Source: Burkholderiales bacterium (GTDB lineage Bacteria; Pseudomonadota; Gammaproteobacteria; Burkholderiales; Chitinimonadaceae). Taken from it: a stretch of 55,474 bases of DNA. Shown here piece after piece: positions 25,584-33,891 of this stretch (its first letter is position 1; the number at the start of each line of letters is the position of its first letter). The stretch is from positions 1 through 55,474 of the forward strand of contig JAFAKZ010000348.1 of the NCBI GenBank assembly GCA_019234745.1, read 5' to 3'. The notes under the pieces were generated by a model. That model ran no database searches. It was not told where the DNA came from and saw only the letters and a list, made by a program, of their open reading frames with translations. A program made the translations under genes and the position numbers.

Positions 25584-28154
25584 TCAATCTGCTCGGGCAA
25601 TTTTGCCAAGTTCGTAGATGAGATCCAGCGCCGTTCGCGGCGTAAGCTGGTCGGGATCCAGCTCGGCCAGACGCTCTACGAGCGGATGAACGGTCGGTTC
25701 CTCCATGACAATCTGTGGCGCAGAAAACAAGTCGCCCTGCCCGTGCTGCATCACCTGCTGGCTTTCGAGCTCGGCCAAATAACGCTTGGCCTGTCGTATG
25801 GTATCGCGCGGTACACCGGCCAACTGAGCCACTTGCAAACCATAGCTCTGGCTCGCCGGGCCCTCCTGCACGCTATGCAGAAAGACGATCTTGTCCCGAT
25901 GCTCGACGGCATCGAGGTGCACATTGGCCACCTGCGGATAGTCTAGCGCCAGCCGCGTCAGCTCGAAATAGTGCGTGGCGAACAGCGTGTAGCTGCGGTT
26001 CTTCTCAATCAGCGCCCGCGCAATCGCCCAGGCCAGCGCGAGACCATCAAATGTAGACGTGCCGCGACCCACTTCGTCCATCAACACGAGCGCGTGCTCG
26101 CCCGCATTGTTCAGGATATTGGCCGTCTCCGTCATCTCCACCATGAAAGTGGAACGGCCGCCTGCCAGGTCGTCGCTGGCGCCGATACGGGTAAAGATGC
26201 GCTCAACCGTACCGATCATGGCCGATTGCGCCGGCACAAAGCTGCCGATGTGCGCCAAAAGCACGATCAGCGCAGCCTGCCGCATATAAGTAGACTTACC
26301 GCCCATATTCGGGCCGGTGATCAGCAAGAGCTTGCGCGTCGCATCCAGCCGCAGGTCGTTGGCAATGAAGGGTTCACCGCTGCCGTCGCGCAGCTGCTGC
26401 TCCACCACCGGGTGGCGTCCACCTTCGATATGCAGGGCAGTCTCGTCACGGAACTGCGGCGCCACCCAATCGCGGCGCAAGGCGTTGTCGGCCAATGCGG
26501 CCAGCACATCGACGCCGGCCACGGCCTGGGCCAGCAGTTGCAAGGTCGGCACATGGGCCGATAGCGTTTCAAGTAGCGCTTCGTACAGCGATTTCTCCAG
26601 CTGCAGAGCCCGCTCCTGCGCCGACAAGGCCTTGTCTTCAAAGGCCTTGAGTTCCGGCGTGATATAGCGCTCGGCGTTCTTCAACGTCTGGCGGCGGCGA
26701 TAGTCGTCCGGCACCTTGTCACTGTGCGCGTTGGTCACTTCGATATAGAAGCCGTGCACGCGGTTGTATTCGACCTTGATGGTCGGAATGCCGGTACGCT
26801 CGCGTTCGCGCGCCTCCAACGCCAGCAGGAAATCACCGTGGTTGGTCTGCAAGGCGCGCAGCTCGTCCAGCTCCGCATTGAATCCATCGCGGATCACGCC
26901 GCCGTCGCGGATGACGACGGCAGGTTCGTCCTGGATGGCGCTGGACAGCAGCGCTACCAACTCGGCAGGCACACTGAACTGCCGGCCGATTTCGGTCAGC
27001 AATTCGTTGTCGGGGATCAGCGGCAGGATGTCCGGCAGGCCGCGCACGCTATCGCGTAGCGCAGCCAAGTCGCGTGGACGTGCGGAACGCAGGGCAATAC
27101 GGGCGGCAATGCGCTCGATGTCGTGGATCTCACCTAAGCGCACTCGGATGTCGAATAGGGTATTGGCCTCATATAAGGCCCTGACGGCGTCGCGCCGGCG
27201 CATGATCTTGTTTTGCCGCCGCAAAGGATGATGCAACCAGTGCTGCAGCAGGCGGCTGCCCATGGAGGTAGCACAGACGTCAAGTAGCGAGAATAGCGTG
27301 GGCGATGCCTCGCCGCGTATCGTCTCCGTCAGTTCCAGGTTGCGGCGAGTGGCCGCATCCATCGCCAGGTACTGGCCGGCGACCTCCACGGTAATCCCCG
27401 TCACATGGGGCACGGCGCCACATTGCGTCTGCTTGGCGTATTCCAGCAGCGCGCCGGCGCTGCCCACGGCGACATTGGGCTCGTCGATGCCAAAGCCGCT
27501 CAGGTCCTGCGTTTGGAATTGCCGGGCCAGATTGCGCGCAGCCGTCTCCACATCGAACTGCCAGCTCGCCAGCTTGCGCAGCACGAAGGCACCCGTATTG
27601 GGCAGCTCAATGCCGAGATCGTCCGGTACCAGCACTTCGGCCGGGCGCAGGCGCTCCAGCTCGGAGAACAGCGCTTCCGCTGCTGCTTCCACGACGGTGA
27701 ACTCGCCGGACGCCAGGCTCAGCCAGGCAAGGCCTAGCTTGCCGCGATGGATATTGAGCGATAGCAGGCGGTTCTCGCGCTTGTCGTCCAGCAGCGCTGC
27801 GTCGGTCAAGGTACCAGGCGTAACGATGCGCACCACGCGGCGCTCGACTGGCCCCTTCGTCGTTGCCGGGTCGCCGAACTGCTCGCAGATCGCGACGGAC
27901 TCGCCCAGCTTGACCAGCTTGGCCAGGTATTGCTCGACGGCGTGGAAAGGCACGCCGGCCATCTTGATCGGCTCGCCACCGGACTGGCCGCGGGCCGTCA
28001 GAGTGATGTCAAGCAGGCGCGCCGCCTTGACGGCGTCGTCGAAGAACAGCTCGTAGAAGTCGCCCATGCGGTAGAACACGAGCTTGTCCGGGTGTCCTGC
28101 CTTGAGTGCCAGGTACTGCTGCATCATGGGCGTGTGTTTTTCCAGGCCCACCAT
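25584..28154 (-). CDS. mutS: DNA mismatch repair protein MutS
   Basis: Recognises mismatches and small loops and starts methyl-directed or MutL-dependent repair. About 856 residues from ATG at 28154 (MVGLEKHTPMMQQYL); an in-frame TTG nine codons upstream with AAGGT in front is the alternative. The mismatch-reading Phe-x-Glu is in RMGDFYELFFDDA near residue 32. The connector, lever and clamp domains run to about residue 580. The ATPase has Walker A GPNMGGKST, the DEVGRGTSTFDG signature motif and ATHYFELTRL. The final 50 residues (HPLVERLAELDPDQLTPRTA) match the C-terminal tetramer region. Confidence 0.96.
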   Translation of the reverse strand: MVGLEKHTPMMQQYLALKAGHPDKLVFYRMGDFYELFFDDAVKAARLLDITLTARGQSGGEPIKMAGVPFHAVEQYLAKLVKLGESVAICEQFGDPATTKGPVERRVVRIVTPGTLTDAALLDDKRENRLLSLNIHRGKLGLAWLSLASGEFTVVEAAAEALFSELERLRPAEVLVPDDLGIELPNTGAFVLRKLASWQFDVETAARNLARQFQTQDLSGFGIDEPNVAVGSAGALLEYAKQTQCGAVPHVTGITVEVAGQYLAMDAATRRNLELTETIRGEASPTLFSLLDVCATSMGSRLLQHWLHHPLRRQNKIMRRRDAVRALYEANTLFDIRVRLGEIHDIERIAARIALRSARPRDLAALRDSVRGLPDILPLIPDNELLTEIGRQFSVPAELVALLSSAIQDEPAVVIRDGGVIRDGFNAELDELRALQTNHGDFLLALEARERERTGIPTIKVEYNRVHGFYIEVTNAHSDKVPDDYRRRQTLKNAERYITPELKAFEDKALSAQERALQLEKSLYEALLETLSAHVPTLQLLAQAVAGVDVLAALADNALRRDWVAPQFRDETALHIEGGRHPVVEQQLRDGSGEPFIANDLRLDATRKLLLITGPNMGGKSTYMRQAALIVLLAHIGSFVPAQSAMIGTVERIFTRIGASDDLAGGRSTFMVEMTETANILNNAGEHALVLMDEVGRGTSTFDGLALAWAIARALIEKNRSYTLFATHYFELTRLALDYPQVANVHLDAVEHRDKIVFLHSVQEGPASQSYGLQVAQLAGVPRDTIRQAKRYLAELESQQVMQHGQGDLFSAPQIVMEEPTVHPLVERLAELDPDQLTPRTALDLIYELGKIARAD

Positions 28155-28240
28155 CGCAATGGCTTTTTCCGTGCTGTTCAATTGCTTACCTTAGTGCCTA
28201 CAAGTGCAGTGCCAATACCTCCACCCGATTTGAATTGCGT

Positions 28241-29173
28241 TCAGGTGAAGAAATAACGTGTTAGATGGAAGAAAATCGGTGCGGCGAAACTGACCGAGTC
28301 CACCCGGTCCATCATGCCGCCATGACCTTCGATCATGGTTCCCCAGTCCTTGACACCCAAGCTGCGTTTTACTGCCGACAGCACAAGCCCACCGAGGAAA
28401 CCCATCAGCGCAATGATAAACGCCATCGCGGCAGATTGCAGCGGGTTGAATGGCGTCAACCACCAGAGCGCCCCACCCAGCAGGCTGGCCGATATGATGC
28501 CGCCCGCCAGGCCCTCTACCGTCTTCGAGGGGCTGACCACGGGCGCCACCTTGGTCTTACCCATCAGCTTGCCAAAGATGTATTGGAATACGTCGCTCAG
28601 CTGCACGATGAGCAGGAAGAAGAACATCAGGAGCGCATCCTGCCCCTTGTAGTTCGGGATGTCGAGCAGCAACAGGGCCGGCACGTGGCTGATGCAGTAG
28701 ATCGCCACCATCACGCCCCACTGAATCTTCGCACTGCGCTCCAGGAAGTGGTCGGTATCCTGGATCAGGGCCGAAAACGAAGGCAGAAGCAGGAAGCCGT
28801 AGACGGGGATGAAGATGGCGAAGAGCGAGTACCAGTCGGTGCCAATCAGCCAATACTGCACGGGAATCAGGATAAAGAAGGCGATGGACAGGGCGCGGTG
28901 ATCACCCGCCCTGGTGGGCGTAAGGGTGAGGAATTCGCGCAGGGCGAAGAAGGAGACGAAGGCGAAAAAGACCAGCGTCGCATTGCGCCCCAGCACATAG
29001 GCCGCAGCAAAGATGCCGACCATCACCCACCAGGCACGCATGCGCGCCGCCAGGTTCGTGATCAAGGGTGTGTTGCCGCGTCGCATCCACAGCAGCCAAG
29101 TGATCACTGACGCCAAGACCAGCAGTGCGCCAACCCCGCCCAGCACGCAATAGAACTTTTCCTGTACCGTCAT
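28241..29173 (-). CDS. CdsA-like phosphatidate cytidylyltransferase (YnbB-like)
   Basis: 310-residue integral membrane protein with about eight hydrophobic helices. The PF01148 signature is complete near the C-terminus: SAVKRSLGVKDWG, then EGHGGMMDRVDS, with the catalytic metal-binding Asp residues. It makes CDP-diacylglycerol or a relative from CTP and phosphatidate. It is placed with a PlsC-like acyltransferase and a CDP-alcohol phosphatidyltransferase, not with the rrf-uppS-cdsA-dxr-bamA cluster where the housekeeping cdsA usually sits. It is therefore probably a paralogue like E. coli YnbB. Its start overlaps the plsC stop (ATGA). Confidence 0.88.
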   Translation of the reverse strand: MTVQEKFYCVLGGVGALLVLASVITWLLWMRRGNTPLITNLAARMRAWWVMVGIFAAAYVLGRNATLVFFAFVSFFALREFLTLTPTRAGDHRALSIAFFILIPVQYWLIGTDWYSLFAIFIPVYGFLLLPSFSALIQDTDHFLERSAKIQWGVMVAIYCISHVPALLLLDIPNYKGQDALLMFFFLLIVQLSDVFQYIFGKLMGKTKVAPVVSPSKTVEGLAGGIISASLLGGALWWLTPFNPLQSAAMAFIIALMGFLGGLVLSAVKRSLGVKDWGTMIEGHGGMMDRVDSVSFAAPIFFHLTRYFFT

Positions 29174-29772
29174 GAGGCCAACCCAACGACGGCATCGCGC
29201 ATGCGGCTCAGGAATGCCCCCTTGGCTTCGCCCTCTTCCCTAGCGAGTGGCGCACCGAAGCGCACCGTACAGATAAGCGGCACGGGGAAGAACGTACCCT
29301 TGGGCATGCAGCGATGGATGTTTTCCAGGTACACGGGGATCAGCTCCACCTGGGGGAAGCGCTCGGCCAAATAGAACAGGCCCGGCTTGAAGGTGCCGGG
29401 CAAGGCCTGCGCCTGGCGGGTTCCTTCGGGGAAAACAATCAATGAAGCACCCTGCTCCAAAGCTGTATAAAGAGGTTCCAGCGGATTGCTCATGGCCTTG
29501 CCCGAATTGCGTTCGATCAGCACCGCATTCAGCCCTTGCAGCGCCAGGTAGCGCTTGAGCTTGTTGTTACCCCAGTAATCTGCCGCCGCCACGGGACGGG
29601 TCGATGCGCGAATTGCGGGCGGCAAGGCGGCCCACAGTGCCATCGTATCGAGGTGGCTGGTGTGGTTGGCGAAGTAGATGCGCTGCGCCGTGCTCGGCTC
29701 GCAGCCTATCCAGCGTGGCGTGGCACCCAGGGCGGCACGCGTGAGGCCAATCAGCAGCTGTGACAGCCACAT
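29170..29772 (-). CDS. PlsC-like 1-acyl-glycerol-3-phosphate acyltransferase
   Basis: 200-residue membrane-associated acyltransferase. The HX4D motif is in NHTSHLDTMALW near residue 36, and the substrate-binding EGTR motif is in SLIVFPEGTRQ. It would acylate lysophosphatidate or a related glycerol lipid to give the phosphatidate used by the CdsA-like partner directly downstream (4-base overlap). A short hydrophobic start (WLSQLLIGLTRAALG) may dip into the membrane. As this is a three-gene lipid module, it may not be the essential plsC. Confidence 0.87.
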   Translation of the reverse strand: MWLSQLLIGLTRAALGATPRWIGCEPSTAQRIYFANHTSHLDTMALWAALPPAIRASTRPVAAADYWGNNKLKRYLALQGLNAVLIERNSGKAMSNPLEPLYTALEQGASLIVFPEGTRQAQALPGTFKPGLFYLAERFPQVELIPVYLENIHRCMPKGTFFPVPLICTVRFGAPLAREEGEAKGAFLSRMRDAVVGLAS

Positions 29773-29774
29773 CG

Positions 29775-30401
29775 TCAGACCTGCCTCAGCTGGACAGCGA
29801 TGACGCGGGCGCGATTGATGCAGGTGAAGATTGAGCCGACAACGATCACCAGCAAGGCAGTCAATAGCGCATAACGACTACCGTGCATAGCCGACTCAAC
29901 GGCGCCAATCACACAACCGGCCGTCATCACGGCCATGCGGTGCGCCTTGGCCATGGGGCCGCGAAAGTCCTGCGGGAGGCCCAAGGAACCGCCGAAGGCG
30001 CGGATATAGGCCGTCATCAGGGCGAGCACCGCGCCTATCCAGCCCAGTGCCGGATACCCCGCAGCATAACCCAGCGCAGCAATCAGCACCGTGTCGGCGA
30101 TACGGTCAGGGAATTCGTTGAACATGGGACCCAGCGGCGAGCCCTTGCCGTGCTCGACCGCTACCATGCCATCGAACAGATTGCATAGCAGTCGCCCCTG
30201 GATGGCCAGAGCGCAGAACAACATGCTGGCCGCATCGTTGATAAAGGCCAGCACGAAGGCACCAAGACCGGCAAAAGCGATGCTGGTAAGTGAAATCTGG
30301 TCGGGCGTGATCGAGCTGGCGGCCAGCGATGCCGCCATGCGCTTGGCCCATTCGGCGGAGCGAGCCCGGATTGGGCGTCGATTGAAGGCTTCACCTGGCA
30401 T
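29775..30401 (-). CDS. CDP-alcohol phosphatidyltransferase, YnbA-like with altered motif
   Basis: 208 residues from ATG at 30401, which has CGGAGG seven bases upstream; longer readings run into rlmB. Several membrane helices. The family motif, normally DxxDG..AR..GxxxDxxxD, is found near residue 75-105 but altered: NLFDGMVAV, then GPMFNEFPDRIAD. The first and third Asp are Asn and the Arg is Val. As I recall, E. coli YnbA also has Asn at both places, so this is a subfamily trait, not damage. It should move a phosphatidyl or similar group from CDP-lipid to an alcohol; the acceptor is unknown. It lies 28 bases after rlmB and 2 bases before plsC. Confidence 0.82.
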   Translation of the reverse strand: MPGEAFNRRPIRARSAEWAKRMAASLAASSITPDQISLTSIAFAGLGAFVLAFINDAASMLFCALAIQGRLLCNLFDGMVAVEHGKGSPLGPMFNEFPDRIADTVLIAALGYAAGYPALGWIGAVLALMTAYIRAFGGSLGLPQDFRGPMAKAHRMAVMTAGCVIGAVESAMHGSRYALLTALLVIVVGSIFTCINRARVIAVQLRQV

Positions 30402-30429
30402 TTCGACCTCCGTCCGCCGGATGGCGGTA

Positions 30430-31182
30430 TTATTTTTCTGCAGCGCGCACCCGCTGTCGACGGCTCTCCGCCAGGCAGATGCCACTCGCTACCGACACAT
30501 TGAGGCTCTCGACCGAACCGAACATGGGGATGCTGACCAACACATCGCAATGTTCGCGCGTCAAGCGCCGCATGCCATGCCCTTCTGCCCCCATGACCCA
30601 AGCAAGCGGCCCAGTCTGGTCGAAGTGGAACAGGTCAGTTTCGGTGTCCATATCTGTGCCGGCGATCCAGACACCGGCATCCTTAAGGTCGCGCAGCGTG
30701 CGCGCCAAGTTGGTCACCACAATATAAGGGATGACCTCGGCCGCGCCGCACGCAACTTTTGACACCGTTGCGTTCAAGCCCACCGACTTGTCCTTCGGCG
30801 CAATCACGGCATGCGCACCCATGGCATCCGCCACGCGCAGGCAGGCACCGAGGTTGTGCGGGTCGGTGATGCCGTCGAGAATCAACAGGAGCGGTGGTTC
30901 CTTCAGATCTTCCAGCACGTCTTCCAATGCCACGAACTGCTGGCTAGCGTCGACGATAGCCGCGACACCCTGGTGGCGCTGGCTACCGGTCAGGCCGTCG
31001 ATGCGTGCCGCATCGGCCGGCACCAGCTTGATCCCGGCTGCTTCTGCCATCTTGAGCAGATCGGCCATGCGTGGGTCGTGGCGCTCGCGCACGAAGTAGA
31101 GTTCCAGCACGCTACGCGGCTGGCGCGACAGTCGGGCTGTAACGGCGTGAAAACCATGAAGAACGCGGGTATTGGCCATCAT
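30430..31182 (-). CDS. rlmB: 23S rRNA (guanosine-2'-O-)-methyltransferase RlmB
   Basis: SpoU-family (SPOUT knot) methyltransferase for Gm2251 of 23S rRNA. 250 residues, standard length. The N-terminal substrate-binding domain (RVLHGFHAVTARL; GSQRHQGVAAIV) is followed by the knot motifs: LDGITDPHNLGACLRVADA (motif 1), WVMGAEGHGMRRLTRE (motif 2) and IPMFGSVESLNVSVASGI (motif 3). ATG at 31182 overlaps the recJ stop (TAATG); the next codon is also ATG. It is usually placed after rnr in gammaproteobacteria; here it follows recJ. Confidence 0.94.
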   Translation of the reverse strand: MMANTRVLHGFHAVTARLSRQPRSVLELYFVRERHDPRMADLLKMAEAAGIKLVPADAARIDGLTGSQRHQGVAAIVDASQQFVALEDVLEDLKEPPLLLILDGITDPHNLGACLRVADAMGAHAVIAPKDKSVGLNATVSKVACGAAEVIPYIVVTNLARTLRDLKDAGVWIAGTDMDTETDLFHFDQTGPLAWVMGAEGHGMRRLTREHCDVLVSIPMFGSVESLNVSVASGICLAESRRQRVRAAEK

Positions 31183-32873
31183 TATCCTTGCTGGGCGACG
31201 TCTATCAGTAGTTGTAGGCTACGCGAGCCCTGCCAGTCATTTACCGACAACTGGTATACCGCTTCGATGACGTCAGGAAGCGGATCGGCATGCTGGAAGC
31301 GCATGGCGTCGATCACCAGCCCATGCTCACACTCCAGCTTCAGTTTGAGATGCTTTTCGCCCACGATGCGCTGGTTGCGCACCTTGAAGCGTCCGACGAA
31401 GCGCGGCGCCGGAAAACCCTGACCCCACACGCGGGCATCCAGCCGCTCGGCCAGCTGTAGGTCGAGCGCGCCGCTGGCGAGCTCGCCATCGACCTCGAAC
31501 GTGCGGGACAAAGCCGATGCCGGCATCAGCTCCCGGCATACGGCCTCGAAGGCAATACGGAAGCGTTCCACGCCGGTCGCGTCGGCTAACGTCAAACCGG
31601 CTGCCGCAGCGTGGCCGCCGAAGCGGGAAATCAGCCCGGCCTCACGCTTGGCGACCAGGTCGAGCGCATCACGCAGGTGCAAGCCTGGGGTGGAACGCCC
31701 CGAGCCCTTCACCTCCCGGTCCAGGCCTTCGGCGAATACAATGGTCGGGCGATGGTGTCTATCCTTGAGGCGACTCGCAACCAAGCCCACCACGCCTTGA
31801 TGGAAGTCAGGGTCGAACACAGTCAGGCTGTAGCGGTCGTCCACGGTGACGGCATCGAGCTTGGCCTGTGCGATATCCTGCATATCGGCTTCGATGGCAC
31901 GGCGCTCGCGGTTCAGTTTGTCCAGCTCACGCGCCATGTCGAGCGCCGCGCCGTGATCGTCGGCCAACAGGCAGGCGATGCCCAACGACATATCGTCGAG
32001 CCGGCCTGCCGCATTGAGCCTGGGCCCGAGGGTAAAGCCCAGATCAAAAGCACTGGCCCTGCGTGGATCGCGGCCGGCAGCCGTGAACAGCGCGAGCAGC
32101 CCGGCGCAAGCACGGCCGGCACGGATACGCCGCAAGCCCTGCTCCACCAGGATACGGTTGTTGCCGTCGAGCTTCACGACGTCGGCTACTGTGCCCAGCG
32201 CTACGATATCGAGCAGATCACCCAGGTTCGGTTCCGTGCGGCCTGCAAAGGCGCCGCGCTGGCGCATTTCGGCACGCAGCGCCATTAGCACGTAGAACAT
32301 CACGCCAACCCCGGCGAGCGATTTGCTGGCGAACTCGCAACCCGGCTGGTTTGGATTGACGATCAGGGCGTCCGGCAGGCTGTCGCCCGGTAGGTGGTGG
32401 TCGGTGACCAACACGTCGATACCCAGGGCCCTGGCCCGCTCTACCCCGGCTACCGAGGCGATACCGTTGTCGACCGTGACGATCAGTTGTGGCGACTTGG
32501 CGGCTGCCAATTCGACGATCTCGGGCGTCAGCCCGTAGCCGTACTCGAAGCGATTGGGAACAATGAAGTCAACCACGGCACCCATGGCGGCCAGGCCGCG
32601 TATCGCGACCGTGCAGGCCGTAGCGCCATCGGCATCGTAGTCGGCAACGACAAGGATGCGCTCCCGCGCGGCGATGGCGTCGGCCAGCCGTACTGCAGCC
32701 CTGGCTGCACCCTTCATACCGGAAGCCGGTAACAGGCGGCCCAGATCGGTATTGAGGTCGTCAGCCGTACAAATGCCGCGGGCAGCGTACACGCGCGCCT
32801 CAATCGGATGCAAACCTGCGGCGAGCAGGGCCTGCTCGGCCTCGCTCGGCACGGGCCGGGTAATGATATTCAT
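31182..32873 (-). CDS. recJ: Single-stranded-DNA-specific exonuclease RecJ
   Basis: 5'-3' ssDNA exonuclease for recombination and mismatch repair. 563 residues, usual length. DHH-family motifs are complete: VADYDADGATACTVA (motif I), TVDNGIAS (II), VTDHHLPGDSLPDA (III, the DHH), IVALGTVADVV (IV), then the DHHA1 domain with GRSTPGLHLRDAL and SRFGGHAAAAGLTL. The C-terminal OB fold ends VNDWQGSRSLQLLIDVAQQG. It follows the RpfE-like gene by 7 bases and overlaps rlmB by one base, so the three are likely one transcript. Confidence 0.96.
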   Translation of the reverse strand: MNIITRPVPSEAEQALLAAGLHPIEARVYAARGICTADDLNTDLGRLLPASGMKGAARAAVRLADAIAARERILVVADYDADGATACTVAIRGLAAMGAVVDFIVPNRFEYGYGLTPEIVELAAAKSPQLIVTVDNGIASVAGVERARALGIDVLVTDHHLPGDSLPDALIVNPNQPGCEFASKSLAGVGVMFYVLMALRAEMRQRGAFAGRTEPNLGDLLDIVALGTVADVVKLDGNNRILVEQGLRRIRAGRACAGLLALFTAAGRDPRRASAFDLGFTLGPRLNAAGRLDDMSLGIACLLADDHGAALDMARELDKLNRERRAIEADMQDIAQAKLDAVTVDDRYSLTVFDPDFHQGVVGLVASRLKDRHHRPTIVFAEGLDREVKGSGRSTPGLHLRDALDLVAKREAGLISRFGGHAAAAGLTLADATGVERFRIAFEAVCRELMPASALSRTFEVDGELASGALDLQLAERLDARVWGQGFPAPRFVGRFKVRNQRIVGEKHLKLKLECEHGLVIDAMRFQHADPLPDVIEAVYQLSVNDWQGSRSLQLLIDVAQQG

Positions 32874-32880
32874 AGGGTTC

Positions 32881-33891
32881 TCAATGAGCGACGTTCGCCA
32901 GGGCTAGCGGGCGGCGCCAGATTTTCCAGCGAGCACTCCGGCTCAGCACAATTTCACGCACGTCGCCAGCACCCGGCAAGACCAGGCGCAAGGATTCGAT
33001 CTTGCCACTCTGCCAAGCCGCGAGCAACGGCTTGAACCAGCCTTGTTCCAGCGCCTGCAATGCATCGCGCCAGGCGGCGATATCGCCACGCATGGCGCAT
33101 TGGGCCAACCGGTCGATGACGACCAGGCCATCGGACAGTCGCCCATCACTGGCGTCGAAACCGTTGGCCAGCGGATAGGTCAGCACGCCGGCCCCCTGGC
33201 CCAAACCGCGCGCCCAGGCGTCGTCCGCCATCACGGCCTTGAAAGGCGACGCCAGACCCACTGCAGCCCGCCCCTCACCCCAGAACCAGACGGAATTGGC
33301 GGCAGGCCGGCCACTCGCATCGCGCGCATCGTTCACTGCGTGGGTGTAGAGGAACATCTGCACTTCGTTGAGCAGCCGGTGCCACTGCAATGCTTCCGGC
33401 CCCTTGGGCAGATGTGGATGAATGTCCTGGCCAACGACCTGGGCCAGCGGCACCGTCGTCAGCGCCGGCACGCGATCCAGTCGAACGTACCAGCGTGTCG
33501 CACTACCGAAATGGAACACCATGCCGTCAGCGGCAAACTGCATATTCAGCGCAGCAATCAGTGCTTGCGCTTCAACATCCTGCAATTGCAGGACGCCGGC
33601 GTCGAACAGCATCACGCGGTCGCGATCTGGTCGCAGGTGGACCGGGTCGGCGCGCATCCAGAAGCCGGCCTCGCGATCGGGCATATCGACGCGGCGCGTG
33701 ACATCGGCGACACCAACGTCGCCAGCATTGAAGCTGTTGCGCAGCCAGGCATCGAAGGAGGTTTCAGTCACGGTGTGGCCATCACCACGCCCCAATAGCT
33801 CACGCAGCGCATCCAGCGCCAGGCCGTCGCACGGGTCATAAGGCACTGAGGCCCGAATACGCAATTCAGGCAGGGCAAGCGTGAGGTGCAT
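32881..33891 (-). CDS. RpfE-like / phosphoglycerate-mutase-related protein
   Basis: 336 residues, no signal peptide or membrane helix. It resembles the COG4255-type family, called RpfE in Xanthomonas, where the gene also lies beside recJ. Members are sometimes annotated as cofactor-independent phosphoglycerate mutase-related. Visible features: opening LTLALPELRI, an acidic FWMRADPVHLRPDRDRVML block near residue 85, HRLLNEVQMFLYTHAVN near 175 and NSVWFWGEGRA near 205, where the family has a conserved SxWFWGGG-like segment. The metal ligands of true alkaline-phosphatase-fold mutases are not evident, so catalysis is doubtful. The start overlaps the upstream gene stop by one base (TGATG). Confidence 0.6.
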   Translation of the reverse strand: MHLTLALPELRIRASVPYDPCDGLALDALRELLGRGDGHTVTETSFDAWLRNSFNAGDVGVADVTRRVDMPDREAGFWMRADPVHLRPDRDRVMLFDAGVLQLQDVEAQALIAALNMQFAADGMVFHFGSATRWYVRLDRVPALTTVPLAQVVGQDIHPHLPKGPEALQWHRLLNEVQMFLYTHAVNDARDASGRPAANSVWFWGEGRAAVGLASPFKAVMADDAWARGLGQGAGVLTYPLANGFDASDGRLSDGLVVIDRLAQCAMRGDIAAWRDALQALEQGWFKPLLAAWQSGKIESLRLVLPGAGDVREIVLSRSARWKIWRRPLALANVAH

